Translations under genes and position numbers: made by a program
The notes under the pieces: model-generated
Database searches by the model: none
The model's input: the letters and a program-made list of their open reading frames with translations, nothing else
What the model was told of the DNA's origin: nothing
Shown: positions 22,007 to 31,278 of the stretch, one piece after another
Layout of the letters: the number at the start of each line of letters is the position of its first letter
How positions within the stretch are numbered: the stretch's first letter is position 1
Source of the DNA: Xiphydria camelus
Taxonomy: Eukaryota > Arthropoda > Insecta > Hymenoptera > Xiphydriidae
Length of the DNA stretch: 64,000 nt
Assembly (NCBI GenBank): GCA_963678675.1
Contig: OY783193.1
Location: 33,332,430-33,396,429, forward strand
Direction of reading: 5' to 3'

Positions 22007-22206
22007 NNNNNNNNNNNNNNNNNNNNNNNNNNNNNNNNNNNNNNNNNNNNNNNNNNNNNNNNNNNNNNNNNNNNNNNNNNNNNNNNNNNNNNNNNNNNNN
22101 NNNNNNNNNNNNNNNNNNNNNNNNNNNNNNNNNNNNNNNNNNNNNNNNNNNNNNNNNNNNNNNNNNNNNNNNNNNNNNNNNNNNNNNNNNNNNNNNNNNN
22201 NNNNNN
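22007..22206. other. Assembly gap (200 N)
   Basis: Exactly 200 undetermined bases lie between a TCTCTC run and a (GA)n run. The true length is unknown; any frame crossing it is artificial. Confidence 0.99.
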
Positions 22207-22447
22207 GAGAGAGAGAGAGAGAGAGAGAGAGAGCCCCTAAGTGACTATCCTTGTCGGCAAGCGCTAGAGAGCCCAGTGCCTCTTCCAGTTATATAGAGTT
22301 CAGTGGTCGTGAATTGCTTTGCAGCGTCGCTCGCACCTCTTGTACATTACAACTTTCGTTGCATTCAATAGCAGTTTAGTATATCTTCGGTTAAATCGTT
22401 CAACTATTATAACTCGTGTGTTAATTTTACCTCATATTCATCTATGA

Positions 22448-22709
22448 TTTTTCAGGTATTTCCTATACAAAAATCGAGGCTTATTCGACAATCTGCGCAT
22501 CAATCGCAGTTCGATTTTCTGCATTTTAAGAGCAGTTCTCGTTATATATAATAATCTATTATTGTCACTTATTGACAATTGTATATATATAACCTGCACG
22601 CAACAGTTTGCCGCAGTATAATTTATCTGCATTTGTAAGCAGTCTATAACAATATCTGCATCATAATTGCAGTTCTAGTCTAAAATATTGTTATACCGAA
22701 TACATATAA
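22448..22709. repeat. Helitron 5' block with an array of short hairpins
   Basis: About 260 bp shared with 54155-54412. It contains at least five CTGC..GCAG stem-loops (about 22493-22509, 22519-22535, 22593-22615, 22627-22642 and 22656-22672) and a TTGTCAC..TTGACAA one. A TTTTTCAG acceptor-like site lies at its left end, so the leader may be spliced. Confidence 0.7.
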
Positions 22710-22820
22710 ATATAATAACAAAGAAAGTAAAAAATACAAACTGTTGTATACATTGTATTTTCCAATTTGTTCATTGAACATCCTTTCCTGAGTAGTTCTT
22801 AATATTTTGAGTTATTTGTC

Positions 22821-25800
22821 ATGGACGAGAAATTTTTTAAAATTATAACAGATAATGGATGGCTAACAGACGATCACATTGACCTTTTTTCCAAATTATT
22901 GGGACACAAATTCGGGTATGAAATTCGCGAATGTTGGATGCAAATGTTGACTGACTACGCCATACCAATTCCAAGTCACCAAAAGCATATTCAATTGCTT
23001 CACAGATTAGATGGAGAATATTCCGATTCTAAAGCTGGTGAAATGTCAGGTGGTCATTGGGTGTGCAGTTATTATGACACAAAACAGATTTTCATTTTCG
23101 ACTCTCTGAATAAGAAAGTTCTCGATGCGCACTTTAAAAGATTTTTACAGGTGCTTTATCCATATTATTCTTTTGACGCTAATCCTGTGATATTTCCGGA
23201 TGTGCAGCAACAACAAAATTCTAATGATTGCGGTATGTTTGCGATTGCATTCGCTGTTTCACTAGCGTTAGAGGAAAAGCCTGAAAATGTTAGGTATAAT
23301 GAGGATTTATTACGAAAACACTTAATAGGGATTTTCCAAACAAATGTCATTACACATTTTCCGACAGTTAAGCGCCAGCAATCACATCCACAAACAGTTC
23401 GATTCCCTGTCGTTATAAATGATACTGATGAATCATCATTATTGACTTCTAACGTGAATAATGCACAGTTGGATAACGGCAAAGTAGAACCAATAGCGAA
23501 GTGGAGTAAACGTAAAAGGCGCGCAATTCAAATTCCTACCCTGAGCGAAGATGAGAAACATAAAATTTCGCATGGTCTTAAATTGAACGACGCACACATA
23601 TGGAAGTTCGGAACAATTATGTCAAAATTTTCCGATTACATTCACCGTGATACGTTATTATTGCAAAAACCAAGTTTAATTGAACCAATACCACTTTGGA
23701 AAAAGCATATCCAAATATTACATAGTACGTATGATAATCCTGATCTGAATCATTGGGTGTGTTCATTTTATAATATTAAACACATTTTTATTTACGACTC
23801 ACTTAATACACATAAATTACACGCAGACCATTTGACATTTTTGAAGCGTTTATATCCGTTTTATGATTTCAGTAACGCTACTATTAATTTTCCCAAAGTT
23901 CAAAGCCAACAAAATGCGTTTGACTGCGGAGTGTTTGCTATAGCCTTTGCTGTATCTTTACTTTTTAATCAAAAACCAGAATTAATTAAATATGATTATT
24001 CTTTGATGAGAGGACATTTGCTGAGTATGTTCGAGAGCAATAAAATTAGTCACTTTCCCACTGTTTCGTCAGAACATGGTGACGCTAATATACCGGAATT
24101 AGAAATTGTTCATAAGAAAGAATTCGATGCCTGTCGTCAGCGTAAACGCTGCTATGAACAAACACTTATAAATGGAAAACATTGCAAACTGTCATCACCA
24201 GGTTCTGTAAAAACTCATAAAAAAACTATAATTGGAAAACGCGAACTTCTTAGTGGCAATGCTAATAAATTAAGTAATGTATCCATCAAAGTAAAAACTC
24301 AACCTATAAATTTAATTGAAAATATGAAGGAAGGTGAGTATTCAAGTGTATATAATGATGAAAAGCTAATTGATTCGACCAATGCCAGCGATGTAGAATC
24401 GCATCCGTATATTATTGATGCGTTCAAAAGAAAAGGGATGATACTTACTGATGCAAAAGTAATGGGTGAGTGTAATGATATCACAGATGAGGATCTGTCG
24501 CCTCATTCGAAAATTCCTGAAGTATCTAGCGCTAAAAAGTTAGAGGCTGCTAAAGGAGATAATCTTGATGTAAAATTATGTACAATAGACCATCATAGTC
24601 CCGTTGAAAAGGCAGAAGAATTAAGTACCAAAAATTATATTTTCCGTACTAAATTACCTGTGGAAAAGTACATTGAAGAATTGTGTAAGGCGATTCAAAC
24701 TTATCACAATAAAAAATCGGTACCGATTATTACTGATAAGACAACAAACATTGCAACAATAAAACATTTATGTGTAACAAGTAGCGAAGAGAAAACGGGT
24801 AGCGCAGAAAAAAATTGTGATGACAGTGAAGAATTTAAAGATCTTCAGCAAATACATGAGGTGAGTCAATTACATCGCAAAAATAGCTCAACACATATGG
24901 AAAGTGACGAAAAGGAAGAAAATTGTATTGAGAATAAATTTGATAAATATGAAAGCAGATTGATGGCGGAAAAAATAGTAAAATGGTCTCTGCACCGAAG
25001 GGATAGTTATGTAAAAGATTTAACACATTTAGTGAAACTACTTAACAAAAAAGGCGAAGATACCTTAAAAGAGATGCCTATCGATAAACAACAAAGGATT
25101 AAGAACTTATGTGGAGACTCATTACACACGGCTACTTCTGAGTCCTATTTTTATGAAATGACATATTCTTTTCATCTGAAAAATATTGTTATTGTCATGA
25201 ATAGCGAAGGAAAGGCCACAAATATTTTACCACTCATGGAAACAATGCATAATAAAAGAAGAGGCGTTAAAAAGTGGTATTGTAATGATCATTGTAGAAT
25301 TCAAATTGATGATATAAGAGAAACACTTGATCATTATGAAGTCCTCCTCAATAAATTAAAAAGTTTGAACGTAAAAAACATTTCCTTATTTTGTAGAGAT
25401 ATGTTCGCGGAACATGATACTGCGTTAGGTCATCCATTATCATGTTACATATTGGAGAAATGTTGTTCATCACTCTTCGTATCCATTGAGGTATTGTCGC
25501 CACACTTTCCGGAAGTACGTTCTTTGAAACGATTAATATACCGACTGAATTATGTCCACAAAAAATTGTATGAATTGGATAAACTGCTTGAATCATCTGA
25601 TTATGGAAGATTGAGCGCCATTACAGATGAAGTGGTAAAAGTCGCCAAAACTTTCTATAAGGATAACGCGGAAATATGTTTGAATGAAGACGAAATTATG
25701 GGAAAAAATCATGCTGCGTTCAAAGCGTTGACTAAACGCTCGTCAGACACTCCTCATTTCATTTGTACATCATGTCGTAAACTTTGCTCAAGAAGTAAAG

Positions 25801-26684
25801 GATCACACATATCAAAACTTCGCAAACCGATCGACAGTAAGGTGTGGACCAATCTATTAACTTTTCTCGATGAAAAACATTTAGCAAACTCAGATTTTAT
25901 ATGTATATATTGCTTGGACAAGTTTCGAAAAGGTACCGGACCATCTATTTGCATATTGAATAACTTATACGTCGTCAAAGTCCCAGAAGAAATAAAGACG
26001 CTGAATGATTGCGAAAGAATGTTGATACAACGAGCAAAGGCTTTTCAGGTTGTTCAGAGAATGGGGACGGTAGCAAAGAAAAACATGCCAAATCACATGA
26101 AAATGCAAAAAGTAGTAGGTCGCACTTTCTATCTGCCCTTGCCAACAGAGGAAACATTATCAAAAATATGTCCTTCAACAGTTGCGATAAGTGATAATCA
26201 AGAATTTTATATCTTGGTAAATGGACTACCGACGAAAGCTAACAAAGTTTGGCAAAATTTGATAGATCTTCGAAAGGTTTTTCGTGCACTAACGTGGTTG
26301 AAAGAAAATAACCCACATTATTCCCACATTTTGTTGCCTGATTGTCACGAGAAATTATTAGATGGAGTCAATTTCGTAGACGTTGAATTTCAGGTTGATG
26401 AAGGTGATAGTTCACAGAATGAAGAATCACTTAAAAATAATGTTCAAAATGATCATGATTCAGCGAAACCCGCTAATAACATCATAGACGACTTAAATAA
26501 CTTGATTACCGAACCTGCTGACCAATTGAATTGTCCAGACCAACCTCATGGATCCCCGTTTTTAACTCAAGTTGGTGATCGAGAATCGTATTATGAAAAT
26601 TACACACTATACCCTCTCCATAATAAAAGAATTGCTGAAACAGCAACAAATTTGTATCAAATGAAGTTCGAGAGAAACCCCTAG
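22821..26684 (+). CDS. Helitron ORF1: tandem Ulp1-like proteases plus N-terminal Rep region
   Basis: The 1287-aa frame opens with two tandem C48/Ulp1-like cysteine protease domains, which in cellular relatives cut SUMO or related modifiers. Repeat 1 has H79 (GGHWVCSYY), D94 (FIFDSLN), Q132 and C137 (QQNSNDCGMF). Repeat 2 has H311, D326, Q364 and C369 (QQNAFDCGVF). Both therefore keep the full His-Asp-Gln-Cys set. A long Lys/Glu-rich, low-similarity centre follows (about 400-800). The C-terminal part has Cys pairs (FICTSCRKLC, FICIYCLDKF) and LNDCERMLIQRAKAFQVV, as in the region preceding Helitron Rep domains. The frame ends at TAG 26682-26684 directly after a slippery A AAC CCC; the Rep sequence continues in the -1 frame (ORF2). 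No introns are needed. Confidence 0.88.
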   Translation: MDEKFFKIITDNGWLTDDHIDLFSKLLGHKFGYEIRECWMQMLTDYAIPIPSHQKHIQLLHRLDGEYSDSKAGEMSGGHWVCSYYDTKQIFIFDSLNKKVLDAHFKRFLQVLYPYYSFDANPVIFPDVQQQQNSNDCGMFAIAFAVSLALEEKPENVRYNEDLLRKHLIGIFQTNVITHFPTVKRQQSHPQTVRFPVVINDTDESSLLTSNVNNAQLDNGKVEPIAKWSKRKRRAIQIPTLSEDEKHKISHGLKLNDAHIWKFGTIMSKFSDYIHRDTLLLQKPSLIEPIPLWKKHIQILHSTYDNPDLNHWVCSFYNIKHIFIYDSLNTHKLHADHLTFLKRLYPFYDFSNATINFPKVQSQQNAFDCGVFAIAFAVSLLFNQKPELIKYDYSLMRGHLLSMFESNKISHFPTVSSEHGDANIPELEIVHKKEFDACRQRKRCYEQTLINGKHCKLSSPGSVKTHKKTIIGKRELLSGNANKLSNVSIKVKTQPINLIENMKEGEYSSVYNDEKLIDSTNASDVESHPYIIDAFKRKGMILTDAKVMGECNDITDEDLSPHSKIPEVSSAKKLEAAKGDNLDVKLCTIDHHSPVEKAEELSTKNYIFRTKLPVEKYIEELCKAIQTYHNKKSVPIITDKTTNIATIKHLCVTSSEEKTGSAEKNCDDSEEFKDLQQIHEVSQLHRKNSSTHMESDEKEENCIENKFDKYESRLMAEKIVKWSLHRRDSYVKDLTHLVKLLNKKGEDTLKEMPIDKQQRIKNLCGDSLHTATSESYFYEMTYSFHLKNIVIVMNSEGKATNILPLMETMHNKRRGVKKWYCNDHCRIQIDDIRETLDHYEVLLNKLKSLNVKNISLFCRDMFAEHDTALGHPLSCYILEKCCSSLFVSIEVLSPHFPEVRSLKRLIYRLNYVHKKLYELDKLLESSDYGRLSAITDEVVKVAKTFYKDNAEICLNEDEIMGKNHAAFKALTKRSSDTPHFICTSCRKLCSRSKGSHISKLRKPIDSKVWTNLLTFLDEKHLANSDFICIYCLDKFRKGTGPSICILNNLYVVKVPEEIKTLNDCERMLIQRAKAFQVVQRMGTVAKKNMPNHMKMQKVVGRTFYLPLPTEETLSKICPSTVAISDNQEFYILVNGLPTKANKVWQNLIDLRKVFRALTWLKENNPHYSHILLPDCHEKLLDGVNFVDVEFQVDEGDSSQNEESLKNNVQNDHDSAKPANNIIDDLNNLITEPADQLNCPDQPHGSPFLTQVGDRESYYENYTLYPLHNKRIAETATNLYQMKFERNP
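26675..26684 (+). promoter_or_regulatory. Putative -1 ribosomal frameshift site A AAC CCC then TAG
   Basis: In ORF1 phase the bases read A AAC CCC TAG, which fits the X XXY YYZ rule exactly. Slipping back one base makes the next codon CTA (26681-26683) and yields NP then LDGRVPILELLCFPELYPSG, the conserved Helitron sequence missing from both ORFs if read separately. The alternative is a one-base loss from a C5 run in this copy. I did not see an obvious strong pseudoknot downstream by eye. Confidence 0.5.
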
Positions 26685-29600
26685 ATGGTCGAGTACCAAT
26701 ATTAGAATTGCTTTGTTTTCCGGAATTATATCCATCAGGTATCAACGGACAACATGAGGAACGAGCTCTCAAACTTACTGATCAGAGTTATGCTCAATTA
26801 CGTCTAATGTCAGAGGATTCCAGATATCGTTTGAATCAACAATACATTTTTCACGTATTATATGAAACTAATGTTCGCCAATTGAACGCTGGAATTTATC
26901 ATGCCTTAAATATTATCAATCCGAGACAGAAATATACTGCTCAAGGTTATTTACAGCAATTAAAGAACGGTGAACTGGAAGGCAATTTAAATACAATCTT
27001 TGAACGTCTTCGAAATTCTGCTGCATATTGGAAGACACCGAGAAATAATTTAAATTACATGATACGTTATTATGGTCCAGCAACGTGGTTTTTAACACTG
27101 AGTCCATCGGAATGGTTATGGACAGACTTAATAAAATATATTCGTGATGTAAATTCCCCGCATTTTAACAAATTTTCCGAAAACGAATGTATCGTTCGAG
27201 ATCCGGTATCAGTTTCTCGATTCCTGGATAATAAGTTTCATGGAATGATGGATTTCCTTTTGTCAGATGACAATCCCATTGGAAAAATTAGTCATTACTT
27301 CTGGCGCCGTGAATATCAAGGCCGAGGGACTCAGCATTGGCACATGGTTCTTTGGGTAGAGGATGCACCAATTATGGGAATAAACTCCAATGAAGACGTT
27401 AGGCAATTCATAACGAAATATGTGATATGTCGTCTGCCGAATAAAGAAGTATCTCCAGTGTTGTACAGACGCGTAAATACTCATCAGCGGCATAATCATA
27501 ACAGTTATTGCTTAAGGACTAAGAAAGAAAAGTCTGGAGCAATTCTCAGCCGATGTAGGTTTGGGTTTCCAAGACCTGCTACTGAGGATTTCGTTTTAAG
27601 AGAACCAGCCGTATCAATTGCTGGTCGTAGACAATTAAAAACAAAAAGTCGACTCTACGATTTACCTCGTAGTCCTGAAGAAGTGCTTATCAATGATTAT
27701 AATCCTACTGTCCTTTGTGCTTGGGAAGGAAATATGGATATTCAGTTCATTGGTGAAAATTCGACACTATTGACACAGTATTGCACAAAGTATGCAACGA
27801 AATTCGAAACTGCCACTGTATCGGATAGTGTCCACGATATTAATTCTACAAAGACGTTGCGTCAACGTTTATGGGGTTTTGCCTTTCGCAGTTTAAATCA
27901 TAGAGAAATTGGTGCACTCGAAGCTGTAGATACACTTTTAAGCATACCCTTATACGGGACTGATACGCACACTACAATTAGGTGGTTGGATGTGAACATA
28001 ATTAGGAACCGTAAATTGAAACCCCGTAAAGATGTTGAAGAGTTAAATCCGGACTCAACTGACATTTTTTGTCCATCACTGATCGATAACCATTACCCCA
28101 ATCGTCCACAAGCGTTAGAAACAATGTCACTGTACGAATTCGCAACGTGGTACGACCTCGTGAAAACTGTACCCAAAAATGAAGATGTCGAAGTTCACCA
28201 AATTGGTTCTTCGCTATTTCTTAAGAAGCGTTCACGTGGTTATTTAATTAATTATTATAGGCATAATGTTAATACTTATCCAGAAAATTACTATTACGCT
28301 TTACTATTGCTGTATCAGCCATGGAGAAATACGGACGAATTGAAAAACGGCTTCAATACATACACAGAATCATTCGCAGCCAAGAAAGACATTTTGAAAG
28401 ATGCATCAGAATATCATAAAGGATTAATGGATTTGCAAAGAGGATTAGAAAATATTAAAGAAGAGATTGAGAAACTCGAATCTTGTAATAAGAATGAGGA
28501 AAATGATAATGATTCTAATGCATCAAGTTCTGATGAATCTGACGTCGATGATGATGTACGAAAAGATTTTCAAGACATCGCAGATAAAGCGATGGCTGAT
28601 AAAAATCTACCAGAAATGATCTCCCAATTAAATGTAGATCAAGCTAGAATTTTTCAACGCGTTCAAAATGCTCTAACATCCAAAGATCGTCCATTAAGAA
28701 TGTGCGTGAGTGGAGAAGGTGGGACGGGGAAAAGTCGATTGATTGACACGATTAGATGTTGGACTAAAGAGTTTTTGAAGAAAGAAACTGCTGTTACCGC
28801 ACCTACTGGTTTAGCAGCATTTAATATTAGCGGTTTAACCGCACATAGAGTCTTCCAATTGCCAGTCGAACATGGTCCTATCCCAAAATATAATGAGATC
28901 TCAGATGCTGTGTTGAAGGCTCTACGATTGCAGTTCAAAGATGTTATATTGATAATTATTGATGAAATATCCATGATTTCGAATATTATCTTACTGTACA
29001 TCAATCAAAGATTGATAGAAATATTCAATACTTCAGATGTCGAAGATGGTTGGTTTGGTGGCTTACATTTACTTGTCTTTGGTGACTTTCTGCAATTGCC
29101 ACCCGTACGTCAAGGTCCAGTATATGAAACTTTAACATCATCTGCACATACAAAGGTGATGGGTTCACTGGGAAACATCAACCTTTGGAAAGAACTTTTT
29201 AGTTACGATGAACTACGAATTAATATGCGACAAAAAACAGACCAAACCTATGGAGATTTATTATCTAGATTGAGAATTGGTGCTCTAACCGGCGATGATA
29301 TTAAGTTATTACAACAGAGATTAATTAGAATCGACAGTTCTTTATCATACGATGATCGATTACGTGAACTATGTAATCATATAAATAAATTACCAGACGA
29401 TACAGTTGTCTTATTACCAACATGTAAGCAATGCCATTTGCTAAATTTTGAAATGCTCAAAGAGATTCCTTCAGATGAATTATTACTTACAGCTGACGAT
29501 AAAATTGATTGTCCGAAAAATGTTTCGAAAAAAGCTGCAGAAATTTTACGAAAGCTGGAAAATGATTCATCTAATACTGCTGGTCTTGAACGAGTCATTG

Positions 29601-31018
29601 TAATCAAATTAGGTTCAAAGATTATGATTAGACGTAATATCGATATCAGTATAGGGCTTGTCAATGGAACCATTTGTCGCGTAATTGCAGTATCCAAAAG
29701 CTTGGACAACGCGAATATTGAATCAATTACTGTTCGTTTAAGTAACGGAAACGAACAAATAATCGAACGTGTGAGTGTTAAATTTCAAATTATGAATGGT
29801 GCTTATGTGATTCGTAAGCAATTTCCAATCAGTTTGAGCTATGGCATAACTGTACACAAGAGTCAAGGTTTGAGTTTACAAAATGCTGTCGTTGATGCTG
29901 GCAATAGCATATTTACTTGTGGACAGACATACGTTGCGCTTTCAAGAGTAACGACATTGCAAGGTTTACACTTGATTAATTTCGATCCACACAGCATGAA
30001 AGTGAATGTATCCGCCATAGAAGAATATAATCGGTTGAGAAAGATTTACCGGCCGGATCTTCCCCAAATTGATATATCTCATAAGCGATGGGGTAAAGTA
30101 CTTGATTTCCCGTGGGCCATTCCACAACAAAATCTTAATTCTGAAAATAATGATCAATCACCACCTGAGCAGTTGGGATGGATAATTCATGGCTTGCAAA
30201 ATAATGATGGTATTTACAGTTATGTGAATGCAGTTTTGCAGTGTATCTTCCATTCTTCTTTAATACGAAGCCGTTTACTTAAGAAAAAAAATAGTTCATC
30301 CACTATTATAGAAACGATGTTGAACACATACGTGGACAACTCTGCTGCTCTTGATCCTACTGAGATTAGACAGTTTGCTGGCGGGGTATTCAGTAGTGAA
30401 TATGAGCAGGATCCAGCTCAGTTTCTAGAAACGCTGTTTAGTAAAACTGATGGTGATATAGGTAATTTAGTCAATGTTCGACGCAACTATACTGCACGGT
30501 GCAAGCGATGTAACTACGTATTCAATAATACATCTAATACATATACTTTGTCAGTACCATTACCTTCAAATGGGCGTGCAATTCTTCTGCAGCAGTTAAT
30601 AGATGATTCTTATTCGCATTGGCATGTTTATGATGATATTTGCAATGAATGTTCTACTCGGACTGAAATGAGTCGCAAGGTCAGCATCGAAGCTGTACAT
30701 GATGTGGTAATAATTAAATTAAATTTATTTACCAGTAAGGGCGAAATTTCAGCGGTGCATGCAAAAGGATTTCTTAAAACTATTCCAACGTCTCGAGTTA
30801 ATATATGTAACAACATATATACTGTCATAAGTGGTATCTTTACATGTGATGAAACAATTCGTCATGGTCATTGGAAGAGTATACTTAGAGTTGAAGGTAA
30901 AACGTCTTCATGGATTTCTGTAGACGACCAAAATATAAGAAAAATCCGATGGCCTGTAAATTCGAAAGCGGTATATGTTTTATTTCTCCAAAATACTAAG
31001 GCAAAGTCAAAAATATAA
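26681..31018 (+). CDS. Helitron ORF2: Rep-helicase with C-terminal USP-like domain
   Basis: Residues are numbered from the first ATG at 26708; the conserved frame reaches back to 26681. Rep: HUH motif H210-W-H212 (GRGTQHWHMVLW) and paired tyrosines Y358/Y362 (QYCTKYATK), for nicking and rolling-circle transfer of single-stranded DNA. Pif1/RecD-like helicase: Walker A GEGGTGKS (669-676), Walker B IDEIS (751-755), VFGDFLQLPPV, and the ITVHKSQGLSL and YVALSRV motifs (about 1045-1085). From about 1157 a USP (C19)-like module follows: GLQNNDGIYSYVNAVLQ, a CxxC..CxxC pair (CKRCNYVF, CNEC) and a His box HGHWKSIL with H1388 and downstream VDD. The expected catalytic Cys is Ser1171 (AGT). The open length of about 1445 codons suggests a young copy. 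Confidence 0.9.
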   Translation, partial: LDGRVPILELLCFPELYPSGINGQHEERALKLTDQSYAQLRLMSEDSRYRLNQQYIFHVLYETNVRQLNAGIYHALNIINPRQKYTAQGYLQQLKNGELEGNLNTIFERLRNSAAYWKTPRNNLNYMIRYYGPATWFLTLSPSEWLWTDLIKYIRDVNSPHFNKFSENECIVRDPVSVSRFLDNKFHGMMDFLLSDDNPIGKISHYFWRREYQGRGTQHWHMVLWVEDAPIMGINSNEDVRQFITKYVICRLPNKEVSPVLYRRVNTHQRHNHNSYCLRTKKEKSGAILSRCRFGFPRPATEDFVLREPAVSIAGRRQLKTKSRLYDLPRSPEEVLINDYNPTVLCAWEGNMDIQFIGENSTLLTQYCTKYATKFETATVSDSVHDINSTKTLRQRLWGFAFRSLNHREIGALEAVDTLLSIPLYGTDTHTTIRWLDVNIIRNRKLKPRKDVEELNPDSTDIFCPSLIDNHYPNRPQALETMSLYEFATWYDLVKTVPKNEDVEVHQIGSSLFLKKRSRGYLINYYRHNVNTYPENYYYALLLLYQPWRNTDELKNGFNTYTESFAAKKDILKDASEYHKGLMDLQRGLENIKEEIEKLESCNKNEENDNDSNASSSDESDVDDDVRKDFQDIADKAMADKNLPEMISQLNVDQARIFQRVQNALTSKDRPLRMCVSGEGGTGKSRLIDTIRCWTKEFLKKETAVTAPTGLAAFNISGLTAHRVFQLPVEHGPIPKYNEISDAVLKALRLQFKDVILIIIDEISMISNIILLYINQRLIEIFNTSDVEDGWFGGLHLLVFGDFLQLPPVRQGPVYETLTSSAHTKVMGSLGNINLWKELFSYDELRINMRQKTDQTYGDLLSRLRIGALTGDDIKLLQQRLIRIDSSLSYDDRLRELCNHINKLPDDTVVLLPTCKQCHLLNFEMLKEIPSDELLLTADDKIDCPKNVSKKAAEILRKLENDSSNTAGLERVIVIKLGSKIMIRRNIDISIGLVNGTICRVIAVSKSLDNANIESITVRLSNGNEQIIERVSVKFQIMNGAYVIRKQFPISLSYGITVHKSQGLSLQNAVVDAGNSIFTCGQTYVALSRVTTLQGLHLINFDPHSMKVNVSAIEEYNRLRKIYRPDLPQIDISHKRWGKVLDFPWAIPQQNLNSENNDQSPPEQLGWIIHGLQNNDGIYSYVNAVLQCIFHSSLIRSRLLKKKNSSSTIIETMLNTYVDNSAALDPTEIRQFAGGVFSSEYEQDPAQFLETLFSKTDGDIGNLVNVRRNYTARCKRCNYVFNNTSNTYTLSVPLPSNGRAILLQQLIDDSYSHWHVYDDICNECSTRTEMSRKVSIEAVHDVVIIKLNLFTSKGEISAVHAKGFLKTIPTSRVNICNNIYTVISGIFTCDETIRHGHWKSILRVEGKTSSWISVDDQNIRKIRWPVNSKAVYVLFLQNTKAKSKI

Positions 31019-31058
31019 GGGCTCTCTAGTCTATAAATCTCTTTCAAAATATCACCTG

Positions 31059-31132
31059 AAATTTCAGCGGTGCATGCAAAAGGATTTCTTAAAACTATTC
31101 CAACGTCTCCAGCTAATATATGTAACAACATA
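31059..31132 (+). mobile_element. Second short copy of a Helitron USP-region segment
   Basis: It repeats 30738-30820 (GAAATTTCAGCGGTGCATGC and following) right after the Helitron 3' tail, starting at the point where the full element and the 35-kb copy diverge. Confidence 0.75.
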
Positions 31133-31278
31133 TACCGAATGTCCTCTGGCAAACTCCAGATTTTGAATTTCCCTGACATTTGGCTGGAAGTGGTTGAGTC
31201 GGTACTTTAAGAGTTGGCTTCGGAAGAGTGCGCTGCAGACTTACGAGCCGAGCGAAAAATGTCAAAAGTCTGATCTCC

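Larger units (their letters stand above)
22448..31052 (+). mobile_element. Helitron with protease-rich polyprotein
   Basis: A 5' non-coding block (22448-22709, also present at 54155-54412), ORF1 (22821-26684), ORF2 (26681-31018) and a short 3' tail shared with a truncated copy at 35023-35218 define the element. It contains Rep (HUH plus two Tyr) and Pif1-type helicase, the diagnostic Helitron pair. The shared 3' tail runs to about 31050 (TTCAAAATATCAC), then diverges. I could not fix the termini: CTAG at about 31024-31030 would suit a CTRR end, but no clear hairpin precedes it. Confidence 0.85.

Noticed and set aside
21920..22296. Frames of 85-106 codons spanning the N run
   Set aside because: They exist only because undetermined bases contain no stops.
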